From a virus, in IMG/VR virus record IMGVR_UViG_3300003631_000020, positions 1 through 23,532 of that record: a stretch of 23,532 nt of DNA. One strand, 5' to 3'. The position numbers were made by a program, and so were the translations under genes. Numbering within the stretch: the first letter of the stretch is position 1; the number at the start of each line of letters is the position of its first letter. This document shows, piece by piece, positions 1 to 7,605 of this stretch. The notes beneath the pieces are model-generated. The model saw nothing but the letters and a program-made list of their open reading frames with translations. It did not search any database and had not been told where the DNA came from.

Positions 1-1035
1 AACATCGAGCGAGACGCCGACAATCTCGTCTCATTGACACACGGAGAAATCTCGCTCGAACTTGGGTCCATTGATACTGCGACTCAGACTGGTATCAACG
101 CACACGGTATCTCTTACGAGAGTGATGCGACATACCATCAAGTCAGGGTTGACCAACAGGATGTACTCAAAACCCCACAGAAAGATTGGAACATTGACAC
201 GATGGATGGCTCTGGCGATTTGGATAACCCAAGTGGACTGAAATTGACGCCAGAAGACGGATACGTGTATCAGTTTATCTACTCGTGGTATGGTGAGGGT
301 GCAATGATTCTCGCACTCCAAGACCCCGATAATGGCATCATTCCTCTGAACTCGTATGTACCAAATGGGTCTGAGGGTAGACCGCCACTCTCCTCACCGA
401 ATCTGCCAATTCAGGCAACTGTTCTAAATCAGGGAACAGCGGATTCGCTCAGTGTTACAGTTGGTGGGATGCAGTATGCCACTCACGGCAAGGGTGACAT
501 CAAGACAACCACTCGAACGACTGAGGAGGCTCGACATACTGGCGGTGGTTTCATCTCTGACAACGTTACGCTCACGGATGAGTCTGTTGACCCATTCAAC
601 TCGACACTCGTTCCCCTCGTCGCGGCTCGTCGGAACAGTGAACTTACGGTTCAGAAAAGTCTGCGATTCGAAGTAGACAACGTTCTGCTCGATTGTCAGA
701 GCGACGTGTATGCGTTCATCTTTGACGAGTTTCGGCCCGGCGACTCGGGCCTCGATGGGACTTTTTCTCCTCCAGCATCGAGAGGTGTGACAAGCCGAGA
801 GTCACGTATTCTCACGAATACGACAGCGACAACCTATTCGCCAACGAGCGATGCGGTCCTTCGAGGGTTCGTGTTCATTCCCTCGTCCAAGAATGACCCG
901 GCGCTGATTGTCGGCGGAGACGCAAGCTCGCGGATTCCACTCCGCTCGACTGTTATAATTGCGGCGGGACTTGCACCGGGTGAGAACGCAACTGCCGCAA
1001 CACCCGCACTCGTCAAATTCCTTGAGGGATTCTAA
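1..1035 (+). CDS. Structural (virion) protein, 5'-truncated
   Basis: The reading frame is open from the first base, so this is the C-terminal 344 residues of a longer protein. A TTG at 34 could be read as a start, but nothing supports it. The sequence is beta-rich with no membrane segment. A central stretch (FIYSWYGEGA ... LNSYVPN ... SPNLPIQATV, about residues 90-140 of the visible part) resembles, from memory, a beta-sandwich virion protein family of large tailed phages whose members carry a W-x-G-x-G strand followed by a 'xxNLPIRYEI' strand. The exact role (head fibre, portal-associated or adsorption protein) cannot be read from the sequence. It lies just upstream of the protease/scaffold gene and so belongs to the head module. 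The protein ends LVKFLEGF, followed by a 72-nt gap with a promoter-like sequence. Confidence 0.6.
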   Translation, partial: NIERDADNLVSLTHGEISLELGSIDTATQTGINAHGISYESDATYHQVRVDQQDVLKTPQKDWNIDTMDGSGDLDNPSGLKLTPEDGYVYQFIYSWYGEGAMILALQDPDNGIIPLNSYVPNGSEGRPPLSSPNLPIQATVLNQGTADSLSVTVGGMQYATHGKGDIKTTTRTTEEARHTGGGFISDNVTLTDESVDPFNSTLVPLVAARRNSELTVQKSLRFEVDNVLLDCQSDVYAFIFDEFRPGDSGLDGTFSPPASRGVTSRESRILTNTTATTYSPTSDAVLRGFVFIPSSKNDPALIVGGDASSRIPLRSTVIIAAGLAPGENATAATPALVKFLEGF

Positions 1036-1068
1036 TGAGATGTATCGAGCATCAAACAACAGGGATAA

Positions 1069-1090
1069 CGGCCACCCTTTATAAGGGCCG
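1069..1090 (+). promoter_or_regulatory. Putative promoter with dyad symmetry over the TATA box
   Basis: TTTATAAG at 1078-1085 lies about 27 nt upstream of the ATG at 1108, the spacing expected of a haloarchaeal leaderless promoter, and no Shine-Dalgarno sequence precedes that ATG. The TATA box sits inside an interrupted inverted repeat: CGG (1069-1071), CCCTT (1075-1079), TAT, AAGGG (1083-1087), CCG (1088-1090). The symmetry could be a repressor operator or a hairpin on read-through RNA. Promoter function is inferred from motif and distance only. Confidence 0.5.
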
Positions 1091-1107
1091 ACGCATATAG
1101 TATATAA

Positions 1108-4100
1108 ATGACAGCGAACACAACCGCTGACGATTCACTTATGAGTGAGATTACTGTCGTACAATTCGAAACATCTCCGCACGGCGGAGTACACCTCTCT
1201 GAACTGAGCGAGGGGCCACCCTATACAGTTCACGGTGTTGCTCTTGGTGCAGGCGATGTGACGGTTGGCCAATCTGGTATCAAGAAGAAGTGGCCAGCCA
1301 GCGAACTCGAAGAAGCGGCAGACTCACTCCGTGGCACGAATCTTGTCGTAGACCACAATAATGACGCTACTGGCGTTGTCGGACGAGTAACCAAGTCTGG
1401 TTACAAGGAGGATACCGGCGTAGTCTACGAAGCGGAATTGTACGACGAACAACTTGCAGAGAAGATTAAGAATGGACTCCTCGAAGTATCTATCCGAGGG
1501 TTCCACGCGGACGTTGACTCTCTTGAAGAAGACGAGGAAACTGACGCAAAAGTTGTCGAAGATATTCAGTTCGACAACCTTTCTATCGTGCCAACTGGCG
1601 CAGCTCCATCCAATACGCTAGAGATGGGAGAGCACGCAGAACTCTCCGCAGCAGAACTATCTGCATTCACGGACACTCTTGACGAAGCAGAAGACTCAAA
1701 CGCCGTCGAGGCTGACAGCGAACAACGGAGCCAGTCGGCGCTTGAGACTATTGAGCCGGGGATGTGGGTCGAGTGGGGCGACAAGCGTGGCATCACTATC
1801 AGCCAAGTGCAGGACGGCGAAATCGAAGTAGACGTGTATGCCGAGTCTGATGGCAAGTGGCGTTCCACTGGCGAAACCGAGATGGTGGACACTGATACCC
1901 TCAGTGAGTGGGACGTTGACGAAGACGAAGACATTGGTGCGCCCGAGGAAGAATCCGACTCTGACGAGGAGGAAGACTCTGAGGATGAGGAGAGCGAAGA
2001 TGATGAGATGGACGAAGAAGAAAACGCCGCAGTTGGCGAAGGAGACTTCGTTACGTGGAAGGGGCCTGACGCTGATGCCCTGTTCGGCCAAGTAGTTGGT
2101 ATCGAACAAGACGGGCAACAGTTTATGGCAACCATCCGACGCTTCACCGAATCGGGCGACAAGCTCGATATGACTGAGGAGAAGCCTCTCCAAGCCCTCG
2201 AACCGTGGGACCGAATGGACGAAGGTGGAGACTCGCCTGACGATATGCGCGATGACTCCACTGGTGGCATTCAGGCTCCGACGTGGGAAGATGGTCAGAT
2301 GGTCAAGTGGCAGGTCAACCCTTCGATGAAGGGGAAGATTGTTCACGTTGACCGAGAGAAGAAGGTGCTGATGGTCGAAGTAATGGAAGAAACTGAGCAA
2401 GGTATGCAACCTACGGGTTATACCTTGACCTCTGGCTTCCAAGATGTCGTCCCGATGGACCAAGAGATGGCCGCCACTACGACGAGAGACGTGCCGACGC
2501 AGGATGCGCAGCCAGAGCACGAGACTGATTCGGTCAATAATCTACTCAAGCGATTCATCGAAGAGCAATCCGGCTCCGAACCGAGCCTCGCAGATTTCGT
2601 CGATTGGATGAGCGAGGAGAATCTCGCGTTCGACGAAGGTGAAGGCGAAGAAGACGTGCTCGACTCTCAAGCGAAGCGCGACGAATCACACGAAGGCGAG
2701 CCACATCGCTATATTGACGCTGACGATGAGGCGACAGAACTAGCAGAGCGCTATGATGATTATCCTGAGGCAGCCTCTGAGAACGCGCAGATGGCGCTTG
2801 ACGCGAGAGAAGAGACAGACAACCCGAACGATTGCGGAACTGACGTAGGTTGGAAGCGAGCAAAGCAGCTCGCTAACGGAGAAGGTCTGACGCGAGAGCA
2901 AGTCGGGAAGATGTCTGCCTTCAATCGCCATCGCTCCAACTCCGAAATGTCGGACGAGGAAGGGAAAGCCGACTGTGGCTGGATGATGTGGAAAGCGTGG
3001 GGCGGAGACGAAGGCGTCGACTGGGCGCAGGATAAGCTCGACTCCATTGAGGAAGAAGCTGCTATGGCTGACGTGCCGGACGAACATATGTTCAATAGTA
3101 AGGGTGACGCTAAAGAGATGGCGGACGAGCTTGACCTGAACGGCGTCCACGAGATGGACGGGATGTGGATGCCCGGCGAAACCCACGAAGAATATATGGA
3201 TAACGTCGCGTCCACATCGAAGCACGGAGATGATGAGATGGGCGAAGAAGAGGAATCCGACGAGGACGAGGAAGAGATGGCTTCCCGTGAAGATATGGAA
3301 GACACGCTCAGTATCGTCAACAACTTCCTCGATAACGAAGGTGCTGAAGATGCGACCATTAGCGAGTTCCTCGAATGGGTTGGTGAGGAGCCGCCTGTTC
3401 GTAGTGTCGTTGACACCTTCACTAATACCGTTGAGGATGGGTCGAAGGAATCCGAAGTCCGCGCTCTGATGGAGTGGCTCAACGGAGAGCTAACGAACGA
3501 GCGCGATGGTGACGAAGAAGCCTCTGTAGATGAGGGCGATACTGCGTCTGATGCAGAGGAGCTTCAGGAATATGAGATGCACACTCCTGAGTGGAGTGGC
3601 ACTACGGAAAGTGATTGGAGTACTCCTGACTTGGAGGACTTCGACACTGACGACCTTAGTGAAGTGGCAGACCACTTCCTCATCTCATCTTCCGGGTTCC
3701 CGCCTGAAAACTTCACCGACCTCAAGCTACCAGTTGTCGAACCGAATGGCGACCTCAGCCGAAACGCTCTACTTGCAGTGAAGGGCGGACGTGGCGTGAG
3801 CGCAGTTGACGGCCTCAGCTCTGAGATGGAGCAAGAAATCGTCGACTGGGTGAATGAGACTGCCAACGAAGAGTTCGACGAAGACTGGGGCGAGGAGGAA
3901 GAAAACGCTCAGGCAGACGCACACGATTCAGATACAGCAGGGCGACCCACACCCGGCGAGAATACTGTGGGCGGAGTGCGAGTCCTCTCCGGCGATGACC
4001 TCCAGCAGCGTAGTAAGTCTGGGGAGAGCGATGCGGACTCACTCGAAACATACACGATTACAACTATGACAAGTGATATTGAAGAAAAGCTTTCGGAGCT

Positions 4101-4614
4101 TGACGACCCCGTAGCCGTCGAGGCAGATGAGGTCGAGGAGCTTCGGAACAAGGCAGACAGGTTCGAGGAAATGTCTGAGAACCTAGAGGCTCTCCGAGAG
4201 CGTACGGACATTCTCGACGAAGTTGACCGCTCGCAAGTGGAGGCACTTGCTGAGTCGGACGACCCTGTTGTCGAGGAGTCCGCTCGCTACGAGGAGCTTC
4301 AGTCTGAGGCCGAGCAGGTCGCAGGCGTCTATGCTGCACAGCTCGCAGAAGAATACCCCGCCTTTAGTGCGGAGGAACTCACGGATAAGTTCTCCATCGA
4401 GGAGCTTCGTGAGAAGTTCGAGGAGCAGATTGGCGACGTTGAGGAGGAGCTTGCTTCTTCCGACGAAGCCGAGCCTCGCTCGCAGGATGCGGACGAGGAA
4501 TCCCTCGAAGACGCTGCCTCCGAGGAGTCTGACGACTCTGACGCGGAGGAGCTTGCAGATGAGGCTGCTGCGAAGCAGGATGAACTCAAGAGCAAGATTC
4601 TTGGAGGTCGATAA
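1108..4614 (+). CDS. Prohead protease-scaffold fusion with multiple inserted domains
   Basis: Predicted capsid-maturation protease fused to its scaffold (1168 aa, far longer than the usual 200-600). Residues about 35-170 look like an XkdF/S78-type HK97 prohead serine protease. Candidate catalytic residues are His83 (LVVDHNN), Ser128 (LEVSIRGF) and an Asp near 152-156 before LSIVPTGAAPSN. Three SH3/Tudor-like repeats follow (about 215-268, 308-367, 391-449). Residues 553-640 match a cargo domain seen in phage head proteins (ASENAQMALDAR ... GWKRAKQLANGEGL ... WMMWKAWGG). Residues 658-697 hold a second small domain (NSKGDAKEMADEL ... MWMPGETHEEY). Residues 855-925 hold a third (DLKLPVVEPNGDLSRNALLA). 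From Met987 to the end is an acidic coiled-coil scaffold. Very acidic linkers join the parts. Its position just before decoration and capsid genes fits. Start: ATG 1108 is placed for leaderless translation; ATG 1141 is an alternative. Confidence 0.82.
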   Translation: MTANTTADDSLMSEITVVQFETSPHGGVHLSELSEGPPYTVHGVALGAGDVTVGQSGIKKKWPASELEEAADSLRGTNLVVDHNNDATGVVGRVTKSGYKEDTGVVYEAELYDEQLAEKIKNGLLEVSIRGFHADVDSLEEDEETDAKVVEDIQFDNLSIVPTGAAPSNTLEMGEHAELSAAELSAFTDTLDEAEDSNAVEADSEQRSQSALETIEPGMWVEWGDKRGITISQVQDGEIEVDVYAESDGKWRSTGETEMVDTDTLSEWDVDEDEDIGAPEEESDSDEEEDSEDEESEDDEMDEEENAAVGEGDFVTWKGPDADALFGQVVGIEQDGQQFMATIRRFTESGDKLDMTEEKPLQALEPWDRMDEGGDSPDDMRDDSTGGIQAPTWEDGQMVKWQVNPSMKGKIVHVDREKKVLMVEVMEETEQGMQPTGYTLTSGFQDVVPMDQEMAATTTRDVPTQDAQPEHETDSVNNLLKRFIEEQSGSEPSLADFVDWMSEENLAFDEGEGEEDVLDSQAKRDESHEGEPHRYIDADDEATELAERYDDYPEAASENAQMALDAREETDNPNDCGTDVGWKRAKQLANGEGLTREQVGKMSAFNRHRSNSEMSDEEGKADCGWMMWKAWGGDEGVDWAQDKLDSIEEEAAMADVPDEHMFNSKGDAKEMADELDLNGVHEMDGMWMPGETHEEYMDNVASTSKHGDDEMGEEEESDEDEEEMASREDMEDTLSIVNNFLDNEGAEDATISEFLEWVGEEPPVRSVVDTFTNTVEDGSKESEVRALMEWLNGELTNERDGDEEASVDEGDTASDAEELQEYEMHTPEWSGTTESDWSTPDLEDFDTDDLSEVADHFLISSSGFPPENFTDLKLPVVEPNGDLSRNALLAVKGGRGVSAVDGLSSEMEQEIVDWVNETANEEFDEDWGEEEENAQADAHDSDTAGRPTPGENTVGGVRVLSGDDLQQRSKSGESDADSLETYTITTMTSDIEEKLSELDDPVAVEADEVEELRNKADRFEEMSENLEALRERTDILDEVDRSQVEALAESDDPVVEESARYEELQSEAEQVAGVYAAQLAEEYPAFSAEELTDKFSIEELREKFEEQIGDVEEELASSDEAEPRSQDADEESLEDAASEESDDSDAEELADEAAAKQDELKSKILGGR
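4066..4614 (+). other. Possible internally initiated scaffold form
   Basis: In-frame Met987 of the protease-scaffold opens a sequence that reads like an independent scaffold N-terminus (MTSDIEEKLSELDDPVAVEA). It is followed by about 180 residues of predicted coiled coil and a C-terminus rich in Glu, Asp and Ser that ends KSKILGGR. The region before it is a loosely structured linker. Many tailed phages make a separate scaffold from an internal start in the protease gene (lambda C/Nu3 type). No Shine-Dalgarno sequence precedes this ATG, so separate translation is only a suggestion. Proteolytic release by the protease is the alternative. Confidence 0.3.
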
Positions 4615-4617
4615 ACA

Positions 4618-5025
4618 ATGGTATACGAAGGACTCAACCCGGGAGACGAGACACGCCGCAATGGTGACTATGTTGGTCTCCCGCACGACGAAGCAACGGA
4701 TGGTGTCGTAGAAGGTGAACTCGTCACCTTCAATGGCACGAAGATTACTGCTGCCGCAGTAGACGGCAGTAATACTGGCGATAGCGTATTCGGCGTTCTC
4801 TACACGTACCAGTACGCTGGCGACAGTGGTGGTGCGCCGCAGCCTGACAGCAACGTTGTTCAGGACCGCGACGCAACTGTGAAGACCTCCGGTACGGCCA
4901 TCGTCGAATTTGACGGCGTTACGGCTACGCCGAGCGCTGGAGACGTGCTTGGCCCGGACGGAGAAGTACTCGTACTTCAGAGTGCTGACACTGGCACTGA
5001 TGCATACGAGGTTCTTCTGCGGTAA
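4618..5025 (+). CDS. Capsid decoration (cement) protein
   Basis: A 135-residue all-beta protein between the scaffold and the major capsid protein, the usual place for a head decoration protein. It contains segments such as GELVTFNGTKITAAA, GDSVFGVLYTY, VKTSGTAIVEF and AGDVLGPDGEVLVL. This succession of short strands and G-D-x-V/L turns recalls the DUF2190-type capsid cement proteins. It would bind the outside of the expanded capsid and stabilise it. A GGAGGT ribosome binding site at 4603-4608 overlaps the end of the protease-scaffold gene and lies 9 nt before the ATG, so this start is well supported. There is no signal peptide or membrane segment. The family assignment is from fold-like pattern and context, not from an alignment. 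Confidence 0.72.
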   Translation: MVYEGLNPGDETRRNGDYVGLPHDEATDGVVEGELVTFNGTKITAAAVDGSNTGDSVFGVLYTYQYAGDSGGAPQPDSNVVQDRDATVKTSGTAIVEFDGVTATPSAGDVLGPDGEVLVLQSADTGTDAYEVLLR

Positions 5026-5044
5026 ACTTTACGAGGTATAATAT

Positions 5045-5872
5045 ATGGCACTAACTACACGAGACGTTATCACGCAGGATTTCGTTCGAGAGACTGTTGA
5101 GGAGGTAGTTCAGGAGAACCTGATTTACCGTCGCGCATTCCGCGAAATCAACGCTTCGAACATCGAGAGTAACTCTTACACTTTCTACATCGACCAAGAC
5201 GATATGGGTCGTCCCCAGATTGTCGGTGAGGGTGAGGAGGCTCCTCGTCACCAGAGCACGGTCGACGAGGAGACAGTACAGTTCGACAAGTTTATGGGCG
5301 AAGTCACGCTCACGATGGAGGCTATGGAGGATGGCTTGATTGAAATGAAAGCCCGCGAGGTCGAGGACGTTGCTCGCGCAATGGCCGAGCGCCTCAACCA
5401 AGAAGCATACGACGTGCTTTCGGCTAACCTCCAGCAGACCGACTCTGGCGGGGACCCGATTGGTGACGCGAACGGCACTCTCTCCTTCAGCGACATCGTT
5501 GAAGGGATGAAGGCCCTCCGCGAAGACGACTACGTCCCCGACCTCCTTATCGTTGACGTGGACGGATACACTGACCTCCTCACTGACAGCAACTTCAACC
5601 GTGCTACGGAAAGCGGTGACGAGGTTGTTCGCAGTGGTGAGGTTGGCCGTATCGCTGGTATGCCTGTCGTCATCGACTCGACACAGGATATCGCTGGTGG
5701 CCACGGGGCGTTCGCGGTTGACACGACCCGCTACGGCTACGAGCTAACCCGTACTCCGATGAGCACGCGCGAGTACGAGGAGCCTGAGCGTCAGGCTGAC
5801 GTGATTCAGGCGTTCACCCGTAAGGCGTGGACTGTCATCTTCTCCGACGCGGCGGCGGAGATTGACGGATAA
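5045..5872 (+). CDS. Major capsid protein, HK97 fold
   Basis: A 275-residue coat protein that forms the icosahedral shell. A short N-terminal arm (about 1-40) leads to a beta-rich E-loop region (about 43-92, YTFYIDQDD ... VQFDKFMGEVTLTME). The spine helix follows (about 100-130, AREVEDVARAMAERLNQEAYDVLS). Then come the A/P-domain segments, including YVPDLLIVDVDGYTDLL, GRIAGMPVVIDS and the C-terminal QADVIQAFTRKAWTVIF. The coat protein lacks an N-terminal delta/scaffold domain, consistent with a separate scaffold in the upstream gene. GAGGT at 5033-5037, 7 nt upstream, supports this ATG. Length and order of elements fit HK97-type coat proteins well. Confidence 0.93.
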   Translation: MALTTRDVITQDFVRETVEEVVQENLIYRRAFREINASNIESNSYTFYIDQDDMGRPQIVGEGEEAPRHQSTVDEETVQFDKFMGEVTLTMEAMEDGLIEMKAREVEDVARAMAERLNQEAYDVLSANLQQTDSGGDPIGDANGTLSFSDIVEGMKALREDDYVPDLLIVDVDGYTDLLTDSNFNRATESGDEVVRSGEVGRIAGMPVVIDSTQDIAGGHGAFAVDTTRYGYELTRTPMSTREYEEPERQADVIQAFTRKAWTVIFSDAAAEIDG

Positions 5873-5926
5873 GTAACTTCAATACTTTCCATACTGCTCG
5901 GCGCTCTAATACGAACCGGATTATTT

Positions 5927-6400
5927 ATGGCTTACTCAAGCAAGTACGTTGAATTGACTGACATCCCTGTGCAGATTCCCGACGACTATACGGATAAGGA
6001 GAAGGGTGATGCACTAGAGTTCGCAGAGTCTTCTCTCGAACTTGAGTTAACGGAAGGTCAGGCAATTGAGCAAGAGACGCTTGATGGGCCTGCCGGTTTT
6101 GCCATTCGCTCAGCCATCAAACAGAAGGCGACGTGCGAATTGGCGAAGGGGGCGGAGCACCCTGACGACACAGCGCTCACTGACTTGAGCGACACTGGTG
6201 CTGATAAGGCTGACTATGCGGCGCAGGCATTCTGCGACCGCTATCAAGAGTTAGTCGATAAGATTCAGGACAGTGGCGTACTTGGAGATGATGCGAGCGG
6301 TAGCACGTCTCCGTACGTTTACACGACTAGTGACCCGAGTCCACACGACGACTACTACGAGTTCCCGATGGACGAAGACGACTACAATCCCTACGATTAA
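5927..6400 (+). CDS. Head-tail connector (adaptor) protein
   Basis: A 157-residue mostly alpha-helical protein directly after the capsid gene. Its first 110 residues alternate amphipathic helices (KEKGDALEFAESSLELELTE, AIRSAIKQKATCELAKGA, ADYAAQAFCDRYQELVDKI), the pattern of gp6/gp15-type adaptors that dock beneath the portal. The last 20 residues are a flexible tail of Tyr and Asp (DDYYEFPMDEDDYNPYD). There is no clear Shine-Dalgarno sequence; the ATG follows GGATTATTT, so it may be read with a very short leader. The stop codon directly abuts the next gene's ATG (TAAATG). Family assignment rests on position and helix pattern. Confidence 0.66.
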   Translation: MAYSSKYVELTDIPVQIPDDYTDKEKGDALEFAESSLELELTEGQAIEQETLDGPAGFAIRSAIKQKATCELAKGAEHPDDTALTDLSDTGADKADYAAQAFCDRYQELVDKIQDSGVLGDDASGSTSPYVYTTSDPSPHDDYYEFPMDEDDYNPYD

Positions 6401-6910
6401 ATGGCTGACATAGAGACTGAAGGATTCGATAAGGCAATCGCAAGCGTCGAACAGCTTGCGGACAACCTCGACGAAGGCTTGGCTTCACATATTGATGATG
6501 AAGTTGAGCGCCTTCGGTCTGTTATCAGAGCTGAGATTCAGCGGCAGGGTCTCGTCGACGACGGTGATTTGCTGGCTTCGTTCAAAGTTGAGCGAACTGG
6601 CAATAGTTGGTCGGTTTATTCGACGGAAGCTCACGCTAGCTATCTTGAGTTTGGGACGACCGAGCACACGATTCGGCCTGATGATGCTGCTGTGTTAGCA
6701 TGGCAGCCTGAGAATCCAGCACAGTACGGGGATAACTATGACCCCGAGACTGGATACGTTTATATGGCTGCCGTGGACCACCCCGGAAACAAAGCGTATA
6801 ATTTCGTTGAAAACTCGCAGCGCGCTTGGGCGGCTGATTTGACGATTGGTCTGCGTAGTGCTGTCAGGAAAGAGATTCTGAAAGCTGGCTTCAAGTTCGG
6901 AGGAACATAA
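6401..6910 (+). CDS. Neck / head-tail joining protein, HK97 gp10-like
   Basis: A 169-residue protein with the hallmark layout of the HK97 gp10 family. An N-terminal helix (FDKAIASVEQLADNLDEGLASHIDDEVERLRSVIR region) is followed by the segment G-D-L-L-A-S-F. Next is the strand pair ending SYLEFGTTEHTIRPD, and the C-terminal helix RAWAADLTIGLRSAVRKEIL. The 'A-x-Y-x-E-F-G-T' motif (residues about 78-86) is the most characteristic element of the family. These proteins form the neck between connector and tail terminator. Translation probably re-initiates after the preceding gene, because the two are joined as TAAATG with no Shine-Dalgarno sequence in between. Confidence 0.82.
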   Translation: MADIETEGFDKAIASVEQLADNLDEGLASHIDDEVERLRSVIRAEIQRQGLVDDGDLLASFKVERTGNSWSVYSTEAHASYLEFGTTEHTIRPDDAAVLAWQPENPAQYGDNYDPETGYVYMAAVDHPGNKAYNFVENSQRAWAADLTIGLRSAVRKEILKAGFKFGGT

Positions 6911-7537
6911 ATGGTTCGACCACAAGGATTGATTGAGGCTGTTCTGGTAACGCTCCAGAATGAGTCCGAGTTACCGAGTGCGGCGAACTTCGTCGGATAC
7001 ACGCCAGACATTGCGAGCGAGTCAATCAAGCTCCCAGTGATTGAAGTGTCTCCGGGGCCACAAGAACAAATCTCTGAGATGAACACTGACCTCGTGGGAT
7101 ACACGACTGACGATGCTGGTAATCGGACTGGCAAAATCTACGAGTCACTGTACACGCTAGAGTTGAACGTGGCTGTGTGGACGGCACACGGCTCTAAGTT
7201 CAGCCCTCGTGATATCTCTGACACTGTTCGTGAGGCATTATACGCTCACGAGACGGCTGGTCCGAACGAGCCGCTCCGTAACCCTGATGGTAGTCCTGTT
7301 GATGAGGTCTGGCGCTTTGCTATGCAGGAAGGCGAGCAGACTGATGACTTGACTACGAGTCCGTCGCTCCGTCGATGGCAGCAGACGCTGCTAGTTTCGG
7401 CGAGCGAGCAGTACGTCACTGATTCGGATGCACCACCCATCGAGCAGATTGATATTGCGGATGAGATTACTTCATCTGGCGATATCGAAGATGGCTCGTA
7501 TGGGAAGATTACGGTTAGTTCTGGTGACACACAGTGA
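6911..7537 (+). CDS. Tail terminator / tail completion protein
   Basis: A 208-residue protein at the head-tail boundary, the expected site of the tail terminator that caps the tube and joins it to the neck. Visible elements are an N-terminal helix (GLIEAVLVTLQNE), a strand region with LPVIEVSPGPQEQIS, and strands YESLYTLELNVAVWTAHG followed by the helix DISDTVREALYAHE. After this comes a strand with RRWQQTLLVSASEQYV. This is the alpha/beta order of the lambda gpU/T4 gp15-like terminators. The last 35 residues are an acidic tail. GGAGG at 6899-6903 supports the ATG, which directly follows the previous TAA. A 93-nt gap follows. Confidence 0.72.
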   Translation: MVRPQGLIEAVLVTLQNESELPSAANFVGYTPDIASESIKLPVIEVSPGPQEQISEMNTDLVGYTTDDAGNRTGKIYESLYTLELNVAVWTAHGSKFSPRDISDTVREALYAHETAGPNEPLRNPDGSPVDEVWRFAMQEGEQTDDLTTSPSLRRWQQTLLVSASEQYVTDSDAPPIEQIDIADEITSSGDIEDGSYGKITVSSGDTQ

Positions 7538-7541
7538 CCCT

Positions 7542-7577
7542 CTCGGCCACCACCCCGGTTTGTGGAGATACGCCGAG
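7542..7577 (+). other. Nested inverted repeat between tail terminator and sheath genes
   Basis: CTCGGC (7542-7547) pairs with GCCGAG (7572-7577), and inside it CCAC (7547-7550, sharing one base with the outer arm) can pair with GTGG (7562-7565), leaving a bulge of about six bases. It begins 5 nt after the tail terminator stop codon and precedes the strongly expressed sheath gene. It could mark a transcript end or RNA processing site, or merely separate head and tail transcripts. No oligo-T tract follows, so it is not a typical archaeal terminator. Confidence 0.35.
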
Positions 7578-7595
7578 CAGTATTGCAGTATTGAA

Positions 7596-7605
7596 GATTA
7601 AACAA
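7596..7605 (+). promoter_or_regulatory. Possible promoter for tail sheath gene
   Basis: The AT-rich box GATTAAACAA is centred about 30 nt upstream of the sheath ATG at 7631, the spacing of a leaderless or very short-leader haloarchaeal promoter. A partial Shine-Dalgarno sequence (GTGAT, 7620-7624) sits 6 nt before the ATG. The evidence is motif and spacing only; no CGAAA element precedes it. Confidence 0.35.

Noticed and set aside
34-1035. TTG at 34 as true start of the first gene
   Set aside because: The frame is open from base 1 with similar composition and no ribosome binding site precedes the TTG, so truncation by the window edge is the better reading.
1566-3482. Several antisense ORFs of 100-270 codons opposite the protease-scaffold gene
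   Set aside because: They are Ser-rich complements of the Asp/Glu-rich sense sequence (GAC/GAG/GAA read backwards) and have no ribosome binding sites or homologous features.
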